Of a stretch of 64,000 nucleotides of DNA, positions 48,273 to 59,149 are shown one piece after another (positions within the stretch are counted from its first letter, which is position 1; each line of letters opens with the position of its first letter). The notes beneath the pieces were generated by a model that saw only the letters and a list, made by a program, of their open reading frames with translations, did not search any database and was not told where the DNA came from. Where the stretch lies: the NCBI GenBank assembly GCA_014529385.2, contig CM043958.1:139574398-139638397 (forward strand). Reading direction: 5' to 3'. A program made the translations under genes and the position numbers. This DNA is from Adiantum capillus-veneris (lineage: Eukaryota > Streptophyta > Polypodiopsida > Polypodiales > Pteridaceae).

Positions 48273-48658
48273 AAAAGGAATGAAAAGAGGCTACAGTGGA
48301 AGGACATCTTGGATGGCATTGTACATTTGGTGCCTTAAACATCCTTCAAGGCAATTTTGTAACACATCCTTCAAGGCAATTTTGCAAGGATCTTATTTTG
48401 TATCACATGACCTGCAAGGATCTTTATTTTGTTATTGAAATGCAACTTTTCCAAACATCCAATGATTTGATTTTACTTCAATGATTTGATTTTGTAACAG
48501 AGTCTTAAAACAAGGTGATCAAAATGTATTCAATTTCAAATATTTGCACTTACATACAAGGGTCCATACAAGGGCCAATTGGTTACAAGTGGGCTATAGA
48601 ATAGACAATTGGATACAATAGAGAACTGGGAAGCTTGATACAAGTGGGCTACAATAAG

Positions 48659-50793
48659 CTAGAATAGTTTTCTGCCAGGAGTTTTCCTGTCCCTAGGGGA
48701 CTTCCTTAATGGGGTTGGTGCTTTTGCAGGAGATTTTCTTTTTGAAGTGGGCTCTTTTGTCCTGGGAGATTTTATTTTTGAAAAGGGCTCTTTGGCAGGA
48801 GGGCTTGAAGGCTGCTTCCTCTTTCTCTTATCATCCATCTCTTCACTTGCCTTTTCCTGCTCACCACTCTCTTCTTCCTCTTCACTTGTCTTTTCCAGCT
48901 TTGCTTTCCCCTTGTCTTCAACATCATCATCTTTAAATACCTCTTGCAGTTGTCCATTTGCTTCAATCATATACTTGATAATCCTTGCTCTTGTCAACCA
49001 TACATGGTTCTCACTATAGCACTCTCTGTTGATCTATACAAGGCAATAGAAAGCAAGTTTTAGGAACAATAAAATGAGAAAAAATACAGCTGGCAAATAT
49101 GAAATATGCTATACTTCTATATCCTGATTGTCATTGCAGTATATGAAGTCCAAGAGGAGCTTGGCATTTGTCACTACCCTCCATCCACATGAATGGCTTT
49201 CAGGCTGGATTGGAACCTGCAATTCATTACATGTATTTATGGGAAAAAATCTTTGAGGATAATCCATTGAAGTGAACAAAGCATAAAGAATTCCAACCTT
49301 CACAACTGAAAATTGGATTTCATTCAGCATCTTTGGCATGGATGGAAAATTCTCCAGTGTCTCTATAAATCTTGTAGCAGCACTGTCCAAAATTCTTTAT
49401 AAATGAGGTTCTGCTTTACTAAAATATGTGCTTGTGGTTTACAAAATGTGTCTGCTCCTATACTTACAATTTTGCTTGACCATGTACTCCAGCAAGAGAA
49501 TTGACAAAGTAGCTATTTCTTTTCACAATATCAATTGCAATTAAACTCCAATGTGAGCTATAAAAACAAGCCTCAGTTAGCCTTCTAACATGAATTAGCA
49601 AATTCTCTTCACAAGGTGTAGGTAGGAAACTTACCTCTCATGATAAGGAATCAAGAAAATTTCACAGATTTCCAAGTCCACATGAGTCAACCACTTTGTG
49701 AGCTCTCTAATGTTTGTCTCTGTCCTGAGAAAGTGGGAGATAGAAGGGTCTAAAAATTCCACCTTTTGTTGAAGGTCTGGCTCATATGTATGCATCATTA
49801 ACCTGGTACAAGATATTGTTATATAAAGAGTTCTTGCTATAAAAAAGAATATAGAGGAAAACAAAAACAACCTGAGGCATGTGATAAAGAGTGGAGAATT
49901 GATCTCCTTGGTCCAGTCCTTGAGAATTTCCAAGGTCTCAGAGTCAAGTGAATTGTAATCCTCCCTAGGATCCTCCTCACCTAATAGAGTGACAACAAAA
50001 CCAGTAGGATTGACACTCCTCAAGAGGGGCACTAGCTGAGGTTCCAACATGGCAAGCTCCTTTCTCTCTGCAATTTCCTTGTCTTCCTTGGCTCTCTTTT
50101 TCCTTTCCTTTTCCTCTTCTTCAGTAATATCAACAACTCCTACTTCAGGCTCCTTGTGCTTCCTCCAAGGAGGAATGTTGAGAATATTGAATTCCTTAAT
50201 ATCATGCATAGGGACAGGCTCCAAAATTTTTGAAAACCTGTATCTCAGCCTCCTGAGAGATCATGTCTTTGTCCATCAAAGTAACCCTATGGGCATGAGC
50301 TGCACAGATATAGGCATCTTGGAAAAGCTCAATCATAAAGTCCTCAGAAGCCTCCTGGATACATGCCAATGCAGTTCTAGTCCACCTCATGTCAATCTTG
50401 TACTCCTCTGCAACTTGTCTGCACAGTCTCTGGAAGGGCAATTTGGGAATTGCAAGATTGATGGCCTTTATGGCCTTCCTTATCTCTCTTAGACATTTGA
50501 CCCCCTCCTTGAACTTTCTCTTTGTAAGGAGAGGCTTAAGCTGTAGAGGCTTGGAAGCTTTCCTCTGATGTGTAGCTTTCCTTTTGCTTGGTTTAGGGTC
50601 AGGTAGAGAAGAATCCTTCCTCTGAGATGTGCTCTTCTTTGTGCCAGCAGAGGTTGGTTTGCCAGGAACTTTGGAAGTGGATGGTTGGTTCGGTAAAGTA
50701 CCAGCTGAAGCTTTTCTAGGCTGAGGAACTTCTTCTTCATCTTTGGATAGAGGCTCATCAACCTTCCTTGCAAGTCTACTTGGTCCTTGCCAT
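48659..50793 (-). pseudogene. transposon gene 2: histone H3-like domain fused to a C48/Ulp1-type cysteine protease
   Basis: Minus-strand exons: 50,793-49,872; 49,802-49,635; 49,557-49,468; 49,394-49,298; 49,216-49,115; 49,033-48,659, with GT-AG introns of 69-90 bases, about 584 codons. The start encodes MARTK, a TAG where H3 has Gln5, T, one extra base, then ARK: the histone H3 tail start. A long Lys/Ser/Pro tail follows, then a gap-free H3 fold: CLREIRKAIKA, IPKLPFQRL, MRWTRTALACIQEASEDF, LFQDAYICAAHAHRVTLM. After a one-base shift in AAAAATTTT (about 50,222) comes an acidic/basic linker, then a Ulp1-like protease: SSHWSLIAIDIV (His), YFVNSLAG (Asn where Asp is usual), VPIQPESHSCGW (Gln and Cys). 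The C-terminus has KSPRTK/RKSPAK-type basic repeats. Such proteases cleave SUMO/ubiquitin-like tags. This copy is broken at three points. Confidence 0.85.
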
Positions 50794-51824
50794 CTTCAAA
50801 AGGAATAGGAATGATTGCTGCACAACAAACAATAAACATTAGTAAAAAAAGTAAAAGATGTATATATAATTTTTACTATTACTTTCACAAAGAACAATAG
50901 AAAAGCCTCTGGCCATGTTGGCAATGGTTGGTGACACCCCGTGCGCGATAACAATAGCACTGGAAGCTTTCAGCGTCCAAGCGGCTCGCGCACGGAGTGA
51001 CAAGTGGTAGGTATACAAACACATGCATACAAACACATGGTAAACTCCTCATGGTGGACTTAGTGGCACACATTGCATGTGACACCCCATACGCGAAATG
51101 ATGAAGGGAGCAATGTCTTCACACTCACGCAGATCGCACACGGGGTGACGGTTGATCAAAGCGCTGGAAGAATCGGGCTGTGGAAGCGCAAGAATCGGGT
51201 AAAACCTCCTTCAAAATGAGCTTAATTTGGGTTTGAGGAGCTTCTTGGGCTTGTATAGGGCACTATGCGCAAGTCCCTCGGCGCACCGCTCCTCCCTAGG
51301 CGCATACTAGCCGTTGGGCACACACTTCGAGGCGGCAACCGCTTTGCACACCCCCCGAGGCGGCGTTTTTGGCCATAAAAACAACCTACCCAACCTGCTC
51401 TTCCGCTTATTGTGCTTCACAAGGCTTAGAAATAAAGCCTCCAACCCTCCAAGCGACACCTCGTGACACCCCGTGCGCGATTTGTGAAGCTGTCGACCTC
51501 TTCCTAGCACATGGATTTCGCGTACCAAGTGTCACGTCGTGCGCGAATTTAGTGAGTGCCGACTTTCTCCTAACCCTCACAGCTCGCGTAGCAAGTGAAA
51601 AACTTAGCAAGTGACACAATTTGATGTAATTCTTTCTTGCTTGCTTAGATTTACAACTTGCATACTTGTTTATAAACCATTATTAGTTTTTTCCATTATG
51701 AAGGAAGGTTGGTTTATTTATATATTTTAGTCATAGAAGAAATTTACACACCGTGTCATGTCTATTTCTTAATGTCTTGATGGACTTCTCTTTTCTCTTT
51801 CTCAGACATTTGTGGATTGTCATA
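50794..51824. promoter_or_regulatory. divergent promoter region of genes 2 and 3 with four palindromic units of about 71 bp
   Basis: Units built of GTGACACCCCGTGCGCGA, about 35 bases, and its inverse: 50,931-51,001, 51,079-51,149, 51,463-51,535 and 51,529-51,600 (the last two overlap by a few bases; the last is weakest on its right arm). Stem words such as CCGTGCGCGA/TCGCGCACGG could form cruciforms or bind a dimeric protein. The region is clearly more GC- and CpG-rich than the surrounding DNA. Position between two divergent starts suggests regulation or transposase binding; this is inference. Confidence 0.7.
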
Positions 51825-53318
51825 ATGGATACAGAGGATATACAAGAGACCGCTGATGACAGACTGATGTCTTTTCTTTACAAAGTTAATGAACTTACAA
51901 GATTTCAAAGTGTCAAAGAGATTTTTAATGCTGCCTTTGATCTTCAAGTACTTGTGGATGGCTTCTCCACACAAATTAGTGACTTGAAAGAGATATATAC
52001 AGCATTGACCAGAGATCACAGGCTTGAAAATCTTGTTCATTTTGTTGATATATGCAAAGCAGGTAGCTTGTCAAGGACAAGTATTGCAAAGAAGTGGTCA
52101 AGCCTTCATCCAGACTGGCAAAAGATCATAAAGCCTTGCAAATTTCATGGTAATATGCATTGCCAGTTGGTAGAGTATGACCTTGGACTTATCATTTTCT
52201 TCAGTGTAATCCCAACACCAGAGGGCAAAGAGATTCCAAAGCAGATTTCTCAGGCTGAGGAGGACCAGGAGGAAGAGGAGATAGAGATGGAGTTCCATGA
52301 AGAGGAAGAGAAACTACAAAGCACTGAGATGCTGGACATTGCAAAATTTAAAGCAGAAAACATCACTAAAGTGGAGAATGTTGACATTGACGATGAAGAT
52401 GTTGATCCTTTGCATTGCACAACAACATTTCCCACATACAAAGTTAACAAAAAGGAATATGTTTTGCTGAATGACATTCAACATCTTTTTGATCTAAGGG
52501 AAGATTATGCTTTGGCAGTTTTGGCTGAGTGGGGATCTAATGACATAGGATTTATTGATTACTCACCTTGCCCCTTAGCAGTCTTGGACACAGAGGCAGA
52601 AAATTTTATTGACAGCTCAAGTGTTGGAAAGCATGTGCAGGACATTGTTCTGAGATATGAGCAACAGGGTGTACCTTCTGAAGAGGAGTTCAATGAGATC
52701 CAGAAAAGGCTTAAAATAGAGCATATGGGAGAGGAAAAGACCAGAGATTATGAAGTAAGGCCAACTAGATCCATTGATATATGGGAACCTGCCTTGTTTG
52801 AGGAGGATGAGTCTCCTAAGGTATGTTTATGACCATTTTTCTTTGTCTAATTAATGTGCTGAACAATTAACCAAGACATATTTTTGCAGATTGAAATACT
52901 GGACACAGACAAATTCCTTAGCAGGGGGAAGGGTTCCAGACCCTTAAATTTAGGAAGGAACCAGAGCTTGGGACACTTTATTGGGAAGCTCAACAAAGAG
53001 ACTGTCATTATATTCCATAACAAGTTTACAAGAGAACCATTGCTGCCAATGCTTGCAATTAAAGCACTTGCAAAGGTTGTTGGTTCATATCAGCTTCCTC
53101 CAGGGTAAGAGAAGTTAATATTGGTGGAAAAGGAGGAAGCCATCAGAATTTTTGGATTCTTCCGTGGCCTTACTGGTTCTAGAGCTGGTTATTTTGCAAC
53201 AATGGCATCCTATGTGCTTGCCTACTCTAGGGACCTCAAGAGACAAATGATAGGCTACAATAAGCAGAAGTTTCTGAAGTTTAGGGGTGAAGTTGATGTA
53301 CCTTCATCAGAAGATTGA
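51825..53318 (+). CDS. transposon gene 3: unknown acidic protein
   Basis: Start ATG 51,825 (MDTEDIQETADDRLM); a TTTCTTTCTCAG just upstream could be a splice acceptor of a 5' untranslated intron. Exon 1 runs to 52,820 and a 69-base GT-AG intron joins it in frame to 52,890-53,104. The next boundary is unusual: reading on meets TAA, while a GT-AG step of only 42 bases (53,105-53,146) keeps the frame to the TGA at 53,316-53,318. About 460 residues. A Glu-rich stretch (EEDQEEEEIEMEFHEEEEK) separates an N-terminal helical part from a second part with PLLPMLAIKALAKVVGSYQL and a basic end. I do not recognise it. It is divergent from gene 2 and convergent with gene 4. Confidence 0.6.
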
Positions 53319-53869
53319 CTTTGCTCAAACCTGTACTTTGGCACACTTTCTACCTTGTCTCTCTCTTGTAGCTAGCCATTGTAAGAGTTTTTCATTTGCA
53401 GATGAACTATTATATGAATTTTGTCTTTTCTGCTTGTTCCTGTGTAAGGCATTTTCTAAATCTGAGTTCAGTAGTGCTTTCTTTGTCATTTTTGATCTGC
53501 TTCTATGCCATATTTGTCTATAGAACCATTGGAAAACCTCAAGCAAGATGTTTGCCTTCACTGCACCTCGCCTGTGTCTTGTATGCTTGAAAAACTTGGT
53601 TCTTGCTTGATAATGGGATTTCTCCATGCCTTGTGTAGACCATATGGACAGGGAGCCCCATATGCCTTGTGTAGACCATATGGACAGGGAGCCCCATCTC
53701 TTTACAAACCAGGGAGTGTGATTGTAAATTATATGCTGGCAAAGTAAAAGTGTGTCAATAATTAATAAGTATGAGATTAATCATATTCTGCCAAACTAAA
53801 AGTATGTACATATTAAAAAGGTAAGAAAATAAATAAAAAACTTACCATGTAATGTGTGAATTCCTGATC
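53319..53869. other. intergenic region between genes 3 and 4, with a 36-bp tandem duplication
   Basis: Convergent 3' ends. ATGCCTTGTGTAGACCATAT...GGAGCCCC occurs at 53,626 and 53,662. No coding signal. Confidence 0.7.
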
Positions 53870-55886
53870 CTAAGCATCTTTCATTGGACTTCTGAAGTTA
53901 TTGAGCACTTTCTTGAAATTTGGCAGATCATTTTTGCCCCAGGATGTCTTAACACAGTAGGAAAATACTTTGTCTAGTGATTCCCATACCTCTGCTTTTT
54001 TATTTCTTGATGTACCTTCAAGACCATGATCTTTGATGGCATTGTGGAGAGCTTTCCACTGGTTATACTTCACATTGGATGAACCCTTCTTGGCATTTAC
54101 TTTCCTAGTTTGCCATGAAACCCTAGGAAAGCTCTGGCCTTCACACCACCAACAGAGACCTTTCTAGGCACATTGTTTCCATTTGAAGACCTCTTCAGGT
54201 CTGTTTCAATCTTAACCTTACCACTGTGAAGGCCAATTTCTGATAAAACCCTTTCAATACATTTGATTGCAGCATCTCTAGATGCTTTTGGCTGTAACTT
54301 CCAGGCAAACCCCACATACAAATGTACAATTTTCTCCACAATTCTGCAAAGAGCATGCAAAGTGCATATGTGGACATTAGCAAGTGGAATATTTAAAACT
54401 GCTTTGAAGTTTGGATCTTGAGTATGCCTATTGGGTGCTTTGTTCCAATTTGCAGGATTACATTCTTTTGCTGATGCCATACAATACAGACAAGGGATCT
54501 TTGCCATAGCTCCTTTGGAGACATTGTAAATACATTTAAGGGTTTTAAGGTCTCCTCCCATGTGCCATTCCACCTTGTAACTTCCAAACCCTTCAACTTC
54601 AAGATCTTCCCCTAATTCTTGTGAATTAATGACTTCGAGTATTGTTGTTTGATGGAAAACCCAATCCAGAACATCAAAGGCTTCACTCTCTACTTCAAAA
54701 GCACCTAGCCACCATACATTCTTCTCCAATTTCACGCTGAAGTACTTGGTATCCTTTGGTTTCAATGCTCTGTTCATTAAAGTTATGGAAATCCTCTCAA
54801 TTTTTCTGTTCTTAACAATCTCGCATTCATCAAGATTTATCACAAAACTTACAACACCATTTGCTTCTGTATGCTCCAGCTCATAGAATCTGATCATTTC
54901 CTTATGAAGTGTCTTCAAGTCAAGGAAAATATTATTGAACTCGTCAAATTGAAGATCCCTCTTTTTACCATGATAGATACCATGAATGTGGTGAGGCTCA
55001 CCCAACATCTCCATTATCCTCTCATTGATCTTTTTCCTTGCCTGCTGCACAATGGATGGCTTTGGAAGCAAAGAGGACTTGACTTTACATTGCTTTAACC
55101 TTGACTTCATATTTCTGAACAACTTGCTATAACCATCTCTGCTAATGCCTACCTTATCCATAGTATATTGCACATCCTCCTTGTCCAAGCAAGAGCTCTG
55201 CAAAAATCCCTCAATGCACTGCTCCTTTGCCTTTTTAAACTTCTTCTCTGTGAAAATCTTTTTGGCAACCTTGGGAGGTAAAACATCACAATAATGTTTA
55301 GCTGCCATTTCCATGTTTGATGCAGAGTTTGGTTGTAGCAAAGTCCTAAATCAAAAGGTACAAAATTAATTGATTATTGATCTTGTCCAAATGACACCAA
55401 CAAAATAAACAAACAGTGATCAACTAAATTAAAGTTAACTGAATATTAATCATTTAATAAAGAACAATAGCATAATAACAACCTAACATAAGCATAATAA
55501 TGTGGAGCAGAATCATAATACAACTTAACAAAGAAAAGTAACCTAAGCATATTAACAAAGAATAGTAGCAACTTAACAATATAAAATAAGCATATATACC
55601 TTGCTGCTCTGATTCTCCTGCTGCAACCTCCTCCACCACGTCTCAAGGCTTCAATGTTCTTTAACTTCTTTTCTCTTTGTCTGTTTCCTAACATTGTATT
55701 CTTTCTTCTAGCTTGTTTGAGCTGAGTTTGTAGCTTTTCGTTGCTCTCTTTACATTCCTCAAGCTGTTGTTTAAGAGTATTTATCATTTGTTTGGTCAAA
55801 TGATCTTCTAACTTAAGAATATCTCTCTCTGCCGCAAGACTCTGTGTATAACCTAGCAACCCTCTTTGACCATCACCCATGACCAT
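53870..55886 (-). CDS. transposon gene 4: coiled-coil plus RNase-H-like transposase candidate
   Basis: Exon 1 is 55,886-55,600 (coiled coil, LEDHLTKQMINTLKQQLEEC, Gly/Arg end). A 254-base GT-AG intron joins it in phase to 55,345 and onward. Around 54,110 a one-base shift or short intron is needed to pass from ARAFLGFHG to RKVNAKKGSSNVKYNQW, ending at TAG 53,870-53,872. About 570 residues. Candidate core: NLDECEI (about 54,830), GGDLKTLKCIY, then PCLYC 20 residues after that Asp, IPLANVHICTLHALCRIVEK. D, C-x2-C, H-x4-H, E resembles the layout of RAG1/Transib and hAT cores (RAG1 D708, C727/C730, H937/H942, E962). GGDLK...PC.YC also recalls an uncharacterised repeat-associated family in animals. 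It is the best candidate for the transposase of this element; no activity is shown. Confidence 0.6.
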
Positions 55887-56414
55887 CACCCACAAATTTT
55901 ATCAAAGATGAACAATTTGAGAATGGGGGAGTGCTCTTTGTCATTGGGTCCACTGGATACAATCTTCCATCAGTCCAGAGATCAATGTGTTTTTTTTAAT
56001 CTTGCCGCATTGCTTCAAATATGGACGAGGACACCTCTGCACATTTGTTTCTCTTGCGCACTAGACAATATTCTTCATTTAGCTCAATGTGTAGATGGTA
56101 TAAGCTTCTCTTCTCCATGGAAGTCTGTTAACAGTATTTGTCAGAGATAGTACTATAGGGAAAAGCTCTGCAGATACGAGGATGAAGACGACACAGAAAA
56201 GGTTTGTTTCAGCTTTTGGAAAATTTTAATTTTGGGCCAAAACTGACGTTTTCGTTAGTTTTGGAGGGAGTATTTTTTAGAATACTAAAGATCCTAGAAA
56301 GATTTGACAATGACATGTTTCGGCGGAGGTAAAAAGGACGCAAACTCATCTTTTTACAAACATTTCACTATTTTTAAAATAAAGTATATATTCTCTCTCT
56401 ACATATTCTTACAG

Positions 56415-56446
56415 GGCACAAAAGTGACCTCAAAATTCCCCTAATG
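56415..56446 (-). repeat. right terminal inverted repeat
   Basis: GGCACAAAAGTGACCTCAAA...CTAATG; reverse complement of 46,655-46,686 with one mismatch. Confidence 0.9.
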
Positions 56447-56832
56447 GAATTTTCTAAACCAAATGCAGACTACTATTTCGATTCTTTTTGAAATATTAAC
56501 AAGCCTTATATCAAATATGCATCTAAGTTTCTAGACAACAAAGCTGCATGCGAATCAAGCATCATTTTGTTTGATCATGCGGTATGGTACATTCTTAATC
56601 ACCTGGAATTATTATTCCCTGACAAAGCTACAAAATATTTAATAGGTTTGTGGCTAGGAAGAAACGCTTGCATTCATTCACTTCCGCAACATGATGCTTG
56701 AGGTTCTCAAAGAGCTTAAAGAAGATGAACCTGGTACTTTATTGACATCTTAAGGAAATTACAAAGGAGTGAAGACTCTTCTTAGTCTACTTAAACCCAA
56801 TATGGATGAAGAACACTACAAGAGGTTCCTCA
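56447..56832 (+). pseudogene. decayed unknown coding fragment right of the TIR element
   Basis: Two frames give a plausible protein: ASKFLDNKAACESSIILFDH and LELLFPDKATKYLIGLWLGR, then after a frameshift TSATMMLEVLKELKEDEPGT and GVKTLLSLLKPNMDEEHYKR (to about 56,830). Same strand and style as 45,943-46,548, so the TIR element may have split one gene; not recognised. Confidence 0.35.
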
Positions 56833-57765
56833 CACTTGTGACGGCTGTAGCGACAAAAATACACGGGGATATTTTCCCCCTTGGCGTAACTATACGCGTT
56901 GCTAAAAACATTGCAAAGAGGACGTCGCTATATGCGTCTCTATATAGCGACACTTATAGCAATGCATATAGCGACTCTACACTTTCCAATCTAGCGACAC
57001 ATATAGAGATGTTGCATGACCAAAAATAGAGACGCCTTTAGGGATGCTTGATAATAAATTTTTTTGGGTGGCATGGCATTCATTGCCCTGCAACCGCATC
57101 AACCAAATTGAACATAAAGTTTCCAGAATAAAGATGCAAAATTGACAAAAACTATCTTGACGAAAGTGAATTGACAAAAGTAATACAGTGACAAGATTAT
57201 GCACAACATAGGCAAAATCACTTGATTGTTAAGCTTTGAAAAAATTGTAATAGTTACACCACAATTGTCATTATTGAGAAAATACATCGTTGACCAATAG
57301 TTAAAAAAATAACGTACACACTTCATCTCATAATACATGCTATGAGAAAGGAAAACTAGTGCTATTTGGCTACAGCTAGATTGACGTCGATTAATCTGAT
57401 GTCTCATCGTGTCCAAGCGGCGTATCTTTCGGATCCTGCAAAAAAAAAAAGACTTTCTGTAAGTATAAACATATAATTACAAAACAATCTATTTTTTAGC
57501 TTACTATTAAAATACAACAAATGTAAGAGAGTAAAGTTAAATAATAACCAAGCCGGAGCAAGAACTGAGAATGTCCATAAGGGCGTTCAAACCCTTTCTA
57601 CCTGCATACTTGTTCTTGTAGGGTGTGGGGTCACGTCCTGTCATTGACTGCTGTTCAAAACATACAAAGAATAAGTTATGTTAGAATTTAAAAGTACAAA
57701 TACCCATAACTACCAAACCTAAAGGGAAATGCAAAAACACTTACAAAGTCAGCCTCAAATGATGC

Positions 57766-58311
57766 CTATCCGCTGCTCCCCAAGTGGTGCAAGCTTCCTG
57801 CCTCTACTTGCGCTCTGGCTGCCTCCTTTTGTTGCTTCCACTTGTTAGGAGTCTTGCGTGTTGCTCGCTTTGCATTCTTCCAATGTTCTTTGGCTAGACA
57901 CTTTGGCCTGTTCCACCCATGATTTATTGCTTTTTGCACTTCAAAAAACTTTTGCTTGCAGTACTCGCACATTCGCATCTTCTTCATGTCTTCATTGAAG
58001 CACTCATCCCAACTTGACACGGGAAACTCGTCATGCATTATGCTGATGAATTTGTTTTCTAGTTCATTTGGCACTTGAAGTTCAATCTAGGTGTTTAGTA
58101 TGTAGCATCAAAACACCTGAGAGTAAAGGCCGTGCATGCTTGAGATCACCTTCTTATCGTCGTCATCCAAGATGATGCTGCCGCTGATGTCAACCGAGTA
58201 TGGCAAGCCCTCTCGCCTATGACATGTGAACCTGGGTGTCTTGGCAGGGGTCTTGAGTGGCATTTGGATGGGGGTATGGATGATAGGTGTCTCCACTAGA
58301 GTCTGGGCCAT
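57766..58311 (-). pseudogene. Ptta/En/Spm-type protein (CACTA copy 2)
   Basis: Minus reading: AQTLVETPIIHTPIQ, GSIILDDDDKKVISSMHGLY (58,108-58,311), then after a stop MPNELENKFISIMHDEFPVS, MCEYCKQKFFEVQKAIN and HWKNAKRATRKTPNK ... GSLHHLGS (57,766-58,074). The Trp-containing and K-rich end with H-x-x-G is typical of the plant Ptta/En-Spm family that accompanies CACTA transposases. Confidence 0.6.
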
Positions 58312-59149
58312 GAAGCAAGGAGTGTCGAGTGGGATGACTCCCGGAGGAGTAGCGAGTGGTGTGTAGCAAAGAATGGCCGATAATCACGCAAAACCTAGAG
58401 TAGAGGGCGATGTTGTGGCTGGTGTGGGGGCGGGTAAAGAAGGGGAAGGTAAGGAGCCTCGACGACTATGAGATGGTGTGGAAGCATGAGCGGCGGCTCC
58501 TCCATAGCAACCACCACCACCACTAGAGCGTCCGTACCTAGAAGAGTGTGTAGATCATCTAGTCGACACCAAGCTCTTGAAGCGTGCTGATTGCTTCGAA
58601 GCAGAGGGAGACTCTAAAGGAGTGGAATGATGTGATGGAGCTCCGGAGTGATGGTGGTCCTCGTATCACCTCCTTTGCTCGGGGTCCAAAGAAGAAAGAA
58701 ACTGATCATCATCCATACCTGCATGAAATACACGAGCATTGAATCTTAATGGTGAATGGAGAAGAAAATTAAAATAAGTTATAATTTGATTCACAATTTA
58801 AATTTCACAAGTTTAGCATAGAGACAAGAATGGACAAAACTCCACGTGAATACAATCCTTATTATAAAAAGGAGAAAAATTGCTCAAATATAATGTCTAT
58901 GGCTTTAAGAGGTCTCTCTCTCATCCTTGCATAACTCAACATAACTCCCTATGTGTATATAGAGCTCTCTGTTTAGGCAAATGTCCTCTGTTTCATTTTG
59001 TAGGTCCTTTGCATGCATTCCATAGAGAGTAGCAGTACCAGGCTCGTCTGGCACCACCTTAGCCGCTTCCGAATCAACATTCTCTCCAATCTCCTCCATT
59101 GTTGATGCCAATGTGATTGACACATTGTAGCCCTCATATGTCATGCTCT

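Larger units (their letters stand above)
46655..56446. mobile_element. four-gene DNA transposon with 32-bp terminal inverted repeats (candidate new family)
   Basis: Bounded by CATTAGGGGAATTTTGAGGT... at 46,655-46,686 and its reverse complement at 56,415-56,446 (31 of 32 positions), with weaker similarity continuing inward (TGTAGAGAGAGA on both sides). Four genes alternate in direction: + 47,034-48,272, - 48,659-50,793, + 51,825-53,318, - 53,870-55,886. If the dinucleotide TA (46,658-46,659 and 56,442-56,443) is the target duplication, the element would begin GGGGAATTTTGAGG; otherwise I see no duplication. The gene set (BAH-like, histone H3-protease fusion, unknown, transposase-like) fits no superfamily I know. 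Confidence 0.75.

Noticed and set aside
48659-50793. Reading the Ulp1-type protease as evidence for a Maverick/Polinton or Kaonashi MULE
   Set aside because: No polymerase B, retroviral-type integrase, packaging ATPase or MULE transposase motif lies between the terminal repeats.
50931-51600. The four 71-bp units as tRNA genes
   Set aside because: Length fits, but the arms are one long palindrome without a cloverleaf, T-loop or A/B box.
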